A stretch of 38,754 nt of DNA from the NCBI GenBank assembly GCA_003560665.1, contig PWKK01000030.1, forward strand, positions 1-38,754, in the 5' to 3' direction. This DNA is from Candidatus Nealsoniibacteriota bacterium. GTDB taxonomy: Bacteria > Patescibacteriota > Minisyncoccia > Minisyncoccales > PWPS01. Every line of letters begins with the position of its first letter. Position 1 is the first letter of the stretch. A program made the position numbers and the translations under genes. The notes beneath the pieces are model-generated. The model was not told the origin of the DNA. It made no database searches and was given only the letters and a program-made list of their open reading frames with translations. Of the stretch, positions 1 through 6,760 are shown piece after piece.

Positions 1-163
1 AACTTATTTTCCAGTGACTATCTTTTCCAGTAAGTGAACATTTGTGGTGCTCGTACAGTGTTTCACAATTAGGACATCCGTAAAGCCACACTCCCGAACT
101 CCACTCAGACATCCCACAAAAGAAAACTTCCTTTCCACATTTTGGGCAGAATTTTATTACCAT
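1..163 (-). CDS. Small zinc-ribbon protein (partial, C-terminus outside window)
   Basis: This ORF is absent from the supplied track because it runs off the left edge. The minus strand reads ATG at 161-163 and stays open to base 1, giving about 54 residues that begin MVIKFCPKCGKEVFFCG. CPKC near the start and CPNC about 24 residues later form a plausible four-cysteine zinc site, followed by a His/Cys-containing stretch (YEHHKCS). A strong Shine-Dalgarno, GAAAGGAGGG, lies about ten bases before the ATG and decides the start. It sits 156 bases downstream of clpB in the same direction. The function is unknown; zinc ribbons of this kind are generic nucleic-acid or protein-binding modules. Confidence 0.6.
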   Translation of the reverse strand, partial: MVIKFCPKCGKEVFFCGMSEWSSGVWLYGCPNCETLYEHHKCSLTGKDSHWKIS

Positions 164-319
164 TACCCTTTTTCCCTCCTTTCAGACGATTAAGTTTAAT
201 ATCTTTCGATAAAAAAGAACTTTCAGGTACCCTCCTTTCAACATTCTGTGGCATAGAAAATCTGCTCGCAAATTTATCAAGAAAAAACTCCTTGTGAGAA
301 GGTTAAGTACCCACAAAGA

Positions 320-3043
320 TTAGTTGTTGACACACATTTTTTGCTTTTTCTTTGTTTTTTTGTTTGTTCCTTCAAAGACGATTTCACCGTCCTTCGCTTT
401 TACCGTCACTCTTCCTCCTTTTTCCACTTCTCCGGAGATGATTTCCAGCGCCAAAGGATTAAGTATCTTTTTTTGAATTATCCTTTTCATCGGACGAGCT
501 CCTTTTTCTCTGTCAAAACCTTCTTTTGCAAGTAAGTCTTTGGCAGATTTTTGAAAAGTGACCGTTATATCATTATTCTCCTTCATTCTCTTGACTACTT
601 TTTGCAACTCTAAGTCAACGATTTTGTTGATATCTTCCGTGGTCAGGTGATTAAAGACAATAATATCATCTATTCTGTTGATAAATTCGGGGCGAAAGGT
701 GTTTTTCAGTGCCTCGGTAACCTTTTCTTTCAACGATTCTCTTACATTGTCTTCTTTCTTTTCTTCAAAACCGATTGCTTCTATTTCCGTAATATACTCC
801 GACCCCACATTAGAAGTCATGATAATAATCGTATTTTTAAAGGAAACTTTTCTTCCTTTTGAGTCACTGAGGATCCCGTCTTCGAGCACTTGAAGCAAGA
901 TGTTAAACACATCCGGATGAGCTTTTTCAATTTCATCGATAAGAATTACGCTGTAAGGTCTTCTTCGTACCGCTTCGCTTAGCTGCCCTGAATCTTCATG
1001 ACCGATATATCCAGGGGGAGCTCCGATCATCTTGGAAACAGCGTGCTTTTCCATATACTCGGACATATCTACACGGATAAGAGAGTCTTCACTGCTAAAG
1101 AGAAACTCTGCCAATGCGCGAGCGGTTTCCGTTTTTCCTACCCCTGTCGGACCAAGAAAAAGAAAAGAACCAAGTGGTTTTGCTTCATCGGAAACTCCTG
1201 CACGAGAACGGCGAATAGCGTGGGAGATGGCCGATATTGCTTCTCCTTGCCCGATAACACGGCCGGAAACAATACTTTCCATCTTTTTTAGCTTTTTCGC
1301 CTCTTCTTCCAACAAGTTAGTTACCGGTATCCCCGTCCATCGAGAAACAACATTAGCCACATCTTCTCTGGCAACCGTCTCTTTGACAACTGCTTTTTTC
1401 TTCTGCAGGTTTTTGAGTTTTTTCTCTTCTGACTTCAATTCCTTTGTAAGTTCCGGTATCTTTCCGTATTTTATCTCCGCTACTCTTTGTAAATCGGCTT
1501 CTTGTCCGGCTCTCTCCGATTCGTATCGAAGGGCATCTATCTCGTTCTTGATTTTCTTTATGCTCAAAATAGTTTCCTTTTCCGCACTCCATCTTGCTTC
1601 AAGCTCCTCCGCTTTTTCTTTTAAATCGGCAAGTTGTCTTGAAATAACTCTCTTTCTCTTTTCCGACTCTTCCGTGCTACTACTCTTTAAAGATTCCATC
1701 TCTATTTCAAAGTCCTGAATTTCTTTCTTCAAGTCTTCCAATTTCGTCGGTTGTGATTCCACTTCTAGTCGCAAAGAACTCATCGCTTCATCCATCAGAT
1801 CCACCGCTTTGTCGGGAAGAAAACGATCGGTAATGTATCTTGCCGAAAGTTCAACAGAAGCTTTAATTGCCGAGTCCTCAATTTTCACTCCGTGGTGCAT
1901 CTCGTACTTTTCTTTGATCCCTCTCAATATCATTGTCGTTTCTTCTTCGGTCGGCTCTGAAACGGTAATCGGTTGAAACCTTCTTTCAAGTGCAGGATCT
2001 CTTTCGATATACTTTTGGTACTCTTTAAGCGTAGTTGCCCCAATAGCACGAAGCTCTCCTCTGGCAAGGTCCGGTTTCAGGAGGTTAGAGGCGTCAATAG
2101 AGCCTTCCGCCGCTCCCGCACCGATAATGGTGTGTAGTTCATCGATAAAAAGGATGTACTTCCCCTCTTTGCCCTTTATTTCTTTAAGAAGGGCTTTTAT
2201 CCTGTTTTCAAACTCTCCCCTGTACCTCGTTCCGGCGACAAGAGATCCGATATCCAAACTTATTACTTCCTTGTCTTTCAAGCTTTCGGGAACATCCTTT
2301 TTGGCAATTCTTTGTGCAAGTCCTTCAATTACCGCTGTTTTTCCCGTTCCTGCTTCTCCGATAAGCACCGGATTGTTTTTTGTTCGCCTTGAAAGGACCT
2401 GCATTAAGCGCCTCATCTCTTTTTTTCTTCCGATAACGGGGTCTATTTTCCCTTGACGGGCCATTTCGGTAAGATTGTTCGTGTACTTCTCGATAACTTG
2501 TATTTTTGACTCCGGGTGAGGGTCGGTAATCTTTTGATTTCCACGGATATCACTAAGCACAATCTTTGCTTTTTCGTAATCCAGCTTATCGACATCCATC
2601 GGGTCGGGACCTCCTTTTCCGGGAGGAAGAAAACTGGCCGTCTCGAGTATATCCCTTGCTCGTGCATCAATCTGGAGAAGAGAAAGGAAAAGATGCTCTA
2701 CTGAAATAAACTTGTCTCCCATTTTCTTTGCCTCATCATCTGCAAACTGAAGTGCTTTTGCTATCTCTTGTGAAAGATAAAACTGACCTCCCTTTGGAGA
2801 ATCAACATCGGGTACTTTTGGGAGTGCTTTCATAGAACGCTCTGTTCTTTTTTTCAACATCTCAACATTAACTCCTATTCTCTTTAAGAGGCTTAAAACA
2901 ATGCTTTCTTCCTGAATCAGAAGAGCAAACAAAAGATGGAGAGGATCTATCTGCTGATTCCTTTTTCTGTGCGCAATCTTCTGCGAATTAACAATCGCCT
3001 GCTGGGCTTTGTGTGTAAAATTTGCACCTGGTACTGTTGGCAT
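320..3043 (-). CDS. clpB: ClpB-type AAA+ disaggregase
   Basis: This is an ATP-driven unfoldase that pulls polypeptides out of aggregates, normally with DnaK. The 907 residues show the ClpB layout: an N-terminal Clp repeat domain (about 5-150), the first AAA+ module with Walker A GEAGTGKT at 229-236 and pore loop GTRYRGEFE, a long charged coiled-coil middle domain (about 410-540), and the second AAA+ module with GPTGVGKT near 630 and pore loop GYIG. The full-length middle domain argues for ClpB rather than ClpA or ClpC, and I see no ClpP-binding loop of the ClpA/ClpX type. The C-terminus carries an extra lysine-rich tail (KKTKKKQK), which is unusual. It has its own promoter at 3086-3114 and follows a candidate small RNA and an HtrA protease gene, a proteostasis neighbourhood. 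Confidence 0.96.
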   Translation of the reverse strand: MPTVPGANFTHKAQQAIVNSQKIAHRKRNQQIDPLHLLFALLIQEESIVLSLLKRIGVNVEMLKKRTERSMKALPKVPDVDSPKGGQFYLSQEIAKALQFADDEAKKMGDKFISVEHLFLSLLQIDARARDILETASFLPPGKGGPDPMDVDKLDYEKAKIVLSDIRGNQKITDPHPESKIQVIEKYTNNLTEMARQGKIDPVIGRKKEMRRLMQVLSRRTKNNPVLIGEAGTGKTAVIEGLAQRIAKKDVPESLKDKEVISLDIGSLVAGTRYRGEFENRIKALLKEIKGKEGKYILFIDELHTIIGAGAAEGSIDASNLLKPDLARGELRAIGATTLKEYQKYIERDPALERRFQPITVSEPTEEETTMILRGIKEKYEMHHGVKIEDSAIKASVELSARYITDRFLPDKAVDLMDEAMSSLRLEVESQPTKLEDLKKEIQDFEIEMESLKSSSTEESEKRKRVISRQLADLKEKAEELEARWSAEKETILSIKKIKNEIDALRYESERAGQEADLQRVAEIKYGKIPELTKELKSEEKKLKNLQKKKAVVKETVAREDVANVVSRWTGIPVTNLLEEEAKKLKKMESIVSGRVIGQGEAISAISHAIRRSRAGVSDEAKPLGSFLFLGPTGVGKTETARALAEFLFSSEDSLIRVDMSEYMEKHAVSKMIGAPPGYIGHEDSGQLSEAVRRRPYSVILIDEIEKAHPDVFNILLQVLEDGILSDSKGRKVSFKNTIIIMTSNVGSEYITEIEAIGFEEKKEDNVRESLKEKVTEALKNTFRPEFINRIDDIIVFNHLTTEDINKIVDLELQKVVKRMKENNDITVTFQKSAKDLLAKEGFDREKGARPMKRIIQKKILNPLALEIISGEVEKGGRVTVKAKDGEIVFEGTNKKTKKKQKMCVNN

Positions 3044-3085
3044 AATTATAGAATTTACCTTTAAATAATCTTTTCTCAGATTATC

Positions 3086-3114
3086 ATCATATCAGTTTTT
3101 CTTTTGGAAATCAA
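3086..3114 (-). promoter_or_regulatory. Sigma-70-type promoter for clpB
   Basis: On the minus strand TTGATT is followed by a 17-bp spacer and TATGAT, giving a start site roughly 35 bases before the clpB ATG. It lies downstream of the terminator of the candidate small RNA, so clpB need not depend on read-through. No CIRCE element (TTAGCACTC-N9-GAGTGCTAA) is present here. Confidence 0.65.
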
Positions 3115-3117
3115 GAA

Positions 3118-3134
3118 CGGCCGAAAAACGGCCG
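3118..3134. repeat. Paired CGGCCG palindromes upstream of clpB promoter
   Basis: CGGCCG-AAAAA-CGGCCG: the same self-complementary hexamer occurs twice, 11 bp apart centre to centre, a few bases upstream of the clpB -35 box. The two copies could form a hairpin or be a two-site operator on one DNA face. It sits between the oligo-T of the upstream terminator and the promoter. Confidence 0.5.
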
Positions 3135-3208
3135 AAAAAAAGAGGGGAACAAGATAAAAGGAGTGTTAAGCATTAGCGAGGTGCTTTAACAAAACTCGAT
3201 CCCCCCTA
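3135..3208 (-). terminator. Intrinsic terminator of the candidate small RNA
   Basis: The minus-strand stem AGGGGGGATCGAG/CTTGTTCCCCTCT has about 12 of 13 positions paired, including G-U pairs. It encloses a second hairpin and is followed directly by TTTTTTT. It would stop transcripts coming from the small-RNA promoter and from htrA before clpB. Confidence 0.6.
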
Positions 3209-3279
3209 GACAGTGCTCTGTCTTTATTGTTCTTCCTCGCTGAATCGCTGAGGAAAACTAGTGTGCAAAACCAACTTCT
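3135..3279 (-). ncRNA. Candidate structured small RNA between htrA and clpB
   Basis: No ORF fills this gap, yet the minus strand has a near-consensus promoter at 3286-3314, then about 145 nt of foldable sequence ending in a terminator with a seven-T run. From 5' to 3' I see a hairpin TTCCTC(A)GC/GCGAGGAA, a perfect hairpin AGACAG-AGCA-CTGTCT, and a long terminator stem pairing AGGGGGGATCGAG with CTTGTTCCCCTCT around an inner hairpin GTTAAAGCA/TGCTTAAC. The loop of that inner hairpin contains CCTCGCT, a perfect 7-base complement of AGCGAGG in the first hairpin, allowing a pseudoknot or a switch. I do not recognise a known family (not SRP RNA, RNase P, tmRNA or a tRNA). It could be an independent sRNA or a clpB leader with an attenuator. 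Confidence 0.55.
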
Positions 3280-3285
3280 GCCTTA

Positions 3286-3314
3286 TTTATATCTTATTTT
3301 ATAATTTTTGTCAA
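3286..3314 (-). promoter_or_regulatory. Near-consensus promoter driving the small RNA
   Basis: TTGACA, a 17-bp spacer and TATAAA on the minus strand, beginning just after the htrA stop codon. It is the best sigma-70-type match I found in the window. The predicted start site is near 3279. Confidence 0.7.
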
Positions 3315-3331
3315 TAGTAACCGTCAGCGGA

Positions 3332-4486
3332 TCACTCTATTTCTCCAAGAGTTGCTTTTACGTTCATCTCTCTTTCTCCTCGTAAAATTTTAAGTTCTAC
3401 CTCGTCTTGTGGGTTGTAACGGGTAATAATCCTCGCCAAAGAGTTTTCCACGGTAATTTTTTCTCCTTCAAGCTCCAAAATAATATCTCCTTCCTTTATT
3501 CCTGCCCTTTCCGCCGCTGAATCGGGTACAACCGCGCCCTCCCCCTCCACTCCGGAAGAAACCATTGCTCCGTAGTCTACAGGCAAGTTTTCTTTTTTTT
3601 GTATCTCCTCGTTAACAATCAAGTAATGGACACCCAAAAAGGGATAGACAATTCTACCGTTTTCCATCGCACCTTTGATAGCTCTCTCTGCTCTGTTGAT
3701 CGGAATAGCAAAACCGATTCCTTCGGCATACATCATCGTCGCCGTGTTAATCCCGATAACCTCTCCTTTAATGTTTAACAAAGGGCCTCCAGAGTTTCCA
3801 AAGTTAATTGCAGCATCAGTCTGAAGGACATCATCGAGAACTTCCACCGTATACCCCCCTCTCGCCACTATTCTTCTTCCCGTTCCGGAGATAACTCCCG
3901 TAGAAACGGTATTTTGAAACTCCCCTAACGCGTTCCCGATAGCAATCGCCGTTTGCCCGAGACGAACCGTATCGGAGTCTCCTATTCTTACAGTGGGAAA
4001 TTCGTCTCCTTCTATTTTTAAAACCGCTATATCCTGCATCGGATCTCTGGCCAAAACCTCCGCTTCAAACTTTTCTCCACCGGAAAGAAAAACAGTATAA
4101 TCCGCATTCTCGTCTTTTACTACGTGTTTGTTGGTTAGAATAAGGCCGTCTTCAGAGATGATAAACCCTGTTCCCTCTTCTGTTTCCTCTCTTTCGCGTG
4201 TTTCCGGCTCCCCTTCAAAAAAGAAAAGACCGCCGCGAGGAAATTCCAGATACTCAACATGCTTAGAGACAACGACGTTCACCACTGCAGGAATATTCTC
4301 TTCAACGACTTCTATAACCCTTTTTTCGTGCTCGAGAAAAGGTTCATATACTTCTTTCTCTTTTTCCACTTCTTCTCCGCTTTTTTGAAAAAAGGCAAAA
4401 TCATCACCACCGATAAACATTCCGACAAACAAAAAAGCCAGAAGAACGAAAAATGTTATTAAAGCACTTAAAATATTTTTTAACAT
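3332..4486 (-). CDS. htrA: HtrA/DegP-like membrane-anchored serine protease
   Basis: This is a trypsin-fold protease with one PDZ domain that degrades or refolds damaged envelope proteins. The 384 residues begin with a single membrane segment (about 8-26), which places the protease outside the cytoplasmic membrane, then a charged linker, then the catalytic domain. The triad is visible as His121 in LTNKHVV, Asp152 in DIAVLKI and Ser232 in FGNSGGPL. The PDZ domain occupies about 285-384, with the pattern SAAERAGIKEGD. The length suits the one-PDZ bacterial family. The start is the first ATG after the kinase gene, 15 bases away, so it is probably the last gene of the adaptor-ATPase-permease-kinase string. 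A new promoter begins at its stop codon. Confidence 0.93.
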   Translation of the reverse strand: MLKNILSALITFFVLLAFLFVGMFIGGDDFAFFQKSGEEVEKEKEVYEPFLEHEKRVIEVVEENIPAVVNVVVSKHVEYLEFPRGGLFFFEGEPETREREETEEGTGFIISEDGLILTNKHVVKDENADYTVFLSGGEKFEAEVLARDPMQDIAVLKIEGDEFPTVRIGDSDTVRLGQTAIAIGNALGEFQNTVSTGVISGTGRRIVARGGYTVEVLDDVLQTDAAINFGNSGGPLLNIKGEVIGINTATMMYAEGIGFAIPINRAERAIKGAMENGRIVYPFLGVHYLIVNEEIQKKENLPVDYGAMVSSGVEGEGAVVPDSAAERAGIKEGDIILELEGEKITVENSLARIITRYNPQDEVELKILRGEREMNVKATLGEIE

Positions 4487-4501
4487 AGTGATTTCTTTTT
4501 A

Positions 4502-4876
4502 TCAAAAAAAAGAGATTCTTTCAAGGAGAAGAAGAATGTATGGTAAAATAATAATTACCGCCAAAATCACCGCGCCGATACTTGCGGTGAGCACCGCTCC
4601 CGCAGAGATGTCTTTCATTTTTCTCACTTCTTCGTTGTAATCGGGTCTTAAAATATCCAAAATACGTTCGATCTGAGAGTTTATCAGCTCCAAAGATAAC
4701 ACCAAAACAACAACGAGCACGAGAACGGCCCTTTCTAACGACTCAAATGGAAAGTAAAAAAGACAAAAAGTAACAAAGAGAGCAACAACAAACAAAATAC
4801 GAAAAGATTGCTCGATAAAGGCCTCTTTGATTCCCCTGAAAGCATTTCTAAATGCTCTAAATAATTTTCTAAGCAT
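4502..4876 (-). CDS. dgkA: Diacylglycerol/undecaprenol kinase
   Basis: This is a small integral-membrane lipid kinase; in single-membrane bacteria the family phosphorylates undecaprenol to feed the cell-wall lipid carrier pool. The 124 residues carry three hydrophobic segments (about 27-44, 48-66 and 95-117). Between the second and third lies the family signature ELINSQIE followed by KMKDISAGAV, which contains the catalytic and metal-binding acidic residues. The length matches the Gram-positive DgkA/UndK type. It lies two bases downstream of the permease gene and 15 bases before htrA, consistent with one transcript. Which lipid is used cannot be read from sequence. Confidence 0.9.
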   Translation of the reverse strand: MLRKLFRAFRNAFRGIKEAFIEQSFRILFVVALFVTFCLFYFPFESLERAVLVLVVVLVLSLELINSQIERILDILRPDYNEEVRKMKDISAGAVLTASIGAVILAVIIILPYILLLLERISFF

Positions 4877-4878
4877 AT

Positions 4879-6093
4879 TTATTCATATCGTAAAGCGTCT
4901 ACCGGTTCCATTTTTGCTGCCTGCTTTGCTGGGAAAAAACCAGAAAAACAGCCAACAAGGAAAGAAAACGCCAATCCAAACAAAACAAGCCAAATTGAAA
5001 TGTATGCTTCCAAATAAAACATTGTATCTGCTCCTGAAAGAACTGCTTCGGCCAAAAGAGCTAAAGCAATTCCTGACAAAACACCACCTATTCCACCGAT
5101 AAGACCGATAATTCCTGCTTCAAATAGAAAGATAGAAATTATGTGTTTCCTTTTCGCACCAACCGCCTTTAAGATACCGATCTCTTTGGTTCTTTCTTTC
5201 ACCGAAGTATACATGGTGTTCATAATCCCGATACCTCCCACAATTATGGCAATGCTAGCAAAAGCAATTACTGCGGCCTGAAGCACGCCCATAATACTCT
5301 CCACCATATCGGTTACTGTTTCACTGGTCATTACGGTAAAAGAGGCTTTTTCTTCATCCCTTCTTCTTATTGCCGAATCTTCAAGCTCAAACTCGATGTT
5401 TGCGACTACGCTATCGGGATCGTAACCATCTTTTATTTTTACCAGCGCAACCGGTGTTCCCTCTCTTTTTCCCGTAATACTTCTGTAATCTTCCAAATCC
5501 ATGGCAAAGGCTAAGTCGTCTTCTCTGTTTCCCAAGGAACGTAAAACTCCGGTAACTGTAAACTTTTTCCCTTTTATTGTAACACTGTCTCCAGGGAAAA
5601 GTTCTGGAAAAACATTTCGCGGAACCAGATTACCAACCATTATTTCTCTTCTCCCGGATCTTGGATAATCTCCATCAATAACCTCCCAACCCATATCATA
5701 CCTCAAAACATTAAGCCCTTGATTAAAATCAAGTCCGTAAATCATAACCGTTTCTGTTTGCTGGAAGTGCCTGGCGATTGCAACTGAAAAAGGCATCTCT
5801 ATTACCATATCAACTCCTTCTGCTCTTTTTATTGCTTCAATATCTCGGTTATCCAGTTCCGCCCCCCCCATCATCGATGTCACCATATCAGAAACATCTC
5901 CAGGAACAACTACAATCATATCTCCTCCCATCATCTGTAGTTCGTTCATCACGGATTGCTTAAGACCCTCGCTCAAGGAAAGCAGGGTAATCACCAAAAA
6001 AATCCCAATCACGATACCTAAAATCGTCAGCCAGCTCCGCAAAGAGCGAGATCTAAGATTTTTTAAAGCTATTTTAAAATACTCACTGGTCAT
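4879..6093 (-). CDS. FtsX/MacB-type ABC transporter permease
   Basis: This is a membrane subunit of a type VII (MacB/LolCE-like) ABC transporter, which uses ATP to drive conformational changes in an external domain rather than classical translocation. The 404 residues show an N-terminal membrane helix (about 20-42), a large extracytoplasmic MacB-type periplasmic core domain (about 45-270) and three C-terminal helices. The coupling region VKERTKEIGILKAVGAK is typical of FtsX-family permeases. The gene overlaps the ATPase gene by 11 bases, so translation is probably coupled. Because CPR cells are thought to lack an outer membrane, the role is more likely export or extrusion from the membrane, or signalling at the cell surface, than MacAB-TolC efflux. 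Confidence 0.9.
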   Translation of the reverse strand: MTSEYFKIALKNLRSRSLRSWLTILGIVIGIFLVITLLSLSEGLKQSVMNELQMMGGDMIVVVPGDVSDMVTSMMGGAELDNRDIEAIKRAEGVDMVIEMPFSVAIARHFQQTETVMIYGLDFNQGLNVLRYDMGWEVIDGDYPRSGRREIMVGNLVPRNVFPELFPGDSVTIKGKKFTVTGVLRSLGNREDDLAFAMDLEDYRSITGKREGTPVALVKIKDGYDPDSVVANIEFELEDSAIRRRDEEKASFTVMTSETVTDMVESIMGVLQAAVIAFASIAIIVGGIGIMNTMYTSVKERTKEIGILKAVGAKRKHIISIFLFEAGIIGLIGGIGGVLSGIALALLAEAVLSGADTMFYLEAYISIWLVLFGLAFSFLVGCFSGFFPAKQAAKMEPVDALRYE

Positions 6094-6757
6094 TTATCTC
6101 TCCATCTTTTATTTTTATAACCCTGTTAGAAAACTTTTGAAGATCTGTGTCGTGCGTAACAACAATCACTGTCCTCCCTTCTTTGTTCAAATCAGTTAGA
6201 ATATCCATAATCACCTTACCGGTTTTTGAATCAACATTTCCAGTTGGTTCATCGGCAACAATTATTTCCGGGTGATTGACCAAACTACGTGCAATAGCAA
6301 CTCTTTGTCTTTCTCCTCCCGAAAGCTCTGCTGGACGATGATGCATCCTTTTTTCAAGACCAACAGAGGATAAAAGATCCTTTGCTCTTTTTTCTCTCGT
6401 TTCTTTGTCTACTCCTTGAAAAATAGTAGGAAGAATAACGTTTTCTAACGCTGATAGATGAGTTAAAAGATTAAACTGCTGAAAAACGAATCCTATCTTT
6501 TTCCCTCTCACCGCGGCAAGTTGGTCTTCCGAAAAATTAGAAATATCTTTTCCTTCAAGAATAATCTTTCCTTTGCTTGGTATATCTAAACAACTCACCA
6601 TGTTTAAAAGAGTGGATTTTCCAGAGCCACTGGGCCCAAGAATAAGAGTAAAATCTTTTTTTAATATCTCTAGATTAATTCCTTTCAAGACTTCCAGCTT
6701 TATCTCTCCCAAGAAATACGTTTTCCAGACGTTTTGAAGTTCAATAATTTTTTTCAT
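6083..6757 (-). CDS. ABC transporter ATPase (LolD/MacB type)
   Basis: This nucleotide-binding subunit pairs with the overlapping permease. In 224 residues it contains Walker A GPSGSGKST, the Q-loop in FVFQQFNLL, the signature LSGGERQRVAIARSL, Walker B VADEPTGNVD and the H-loop VVTHDTD, all intact. The length and the N-terminal pattern ELQNVWKTYFLG are typical of the LolD/FtsE/MacB group. It is three bases downstream of the adaptor gene. No accessory domain is present. Confidence 0.94.
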   Translation of the reverse strand: MKKIIELQNVWKTYFLGEIKLEVLKGINLEILKKDFTLILGPSGSGKSTLLNMVSCLDIPSKGKIILEGKDISNFSEDQLAAVRGKKIGFVFQQFNLLTHLSALENVILPTIFQGVDKETREKRAKDLLSSVGLEKRMHHRPAELSGGERQRVAIARSLVNHPEIIVADEPTGNVDSKTGKVIMDILTDLNKEGRTVIVVTHDTDLQKFSNRVIKIKDGEINDQ

Positions 6758-6760
6758 TTT

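Noticed and set aside
115-261. Minus-strand 48-codon ORF (MPQNVERRVPESS...) ahead of and overlapping the zinc-ribbon gene in another frame
   Set aside because: No clear ribosome site, no recognisable motif, and the zinc-ribbon start has a strong Shine-Dalgarno of its own. A frameshifted fusion is possible but unsupported.
270-319. Terminator after clpB
   Set aside because: The minus strand reads CCTTCTCACAAGGAGTTTTTT; only a 4-bp stem can be drawn, too weak to call.
1032-1718. 228-residue plus-strand ORF opposite clpB
   Set aside because: It is a Ser/Phe-rich antisense shadow of the clpB coding region with no recognisable domain.
3150-3200. CIRCE (HrcA) operator upstream of clpB
   Set aside because: Only a partial half-site-like GAGTGTTAA is present, and the matching half with nine-base spacing is absent.
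3135-3279. tRNA, SRP RNA or tmRNA in the htrA-clpB gap
   Set aside because: No cloverleaf, no GGAAGCA-type SRP loop and no tRNA-like ends with a tag ORF.
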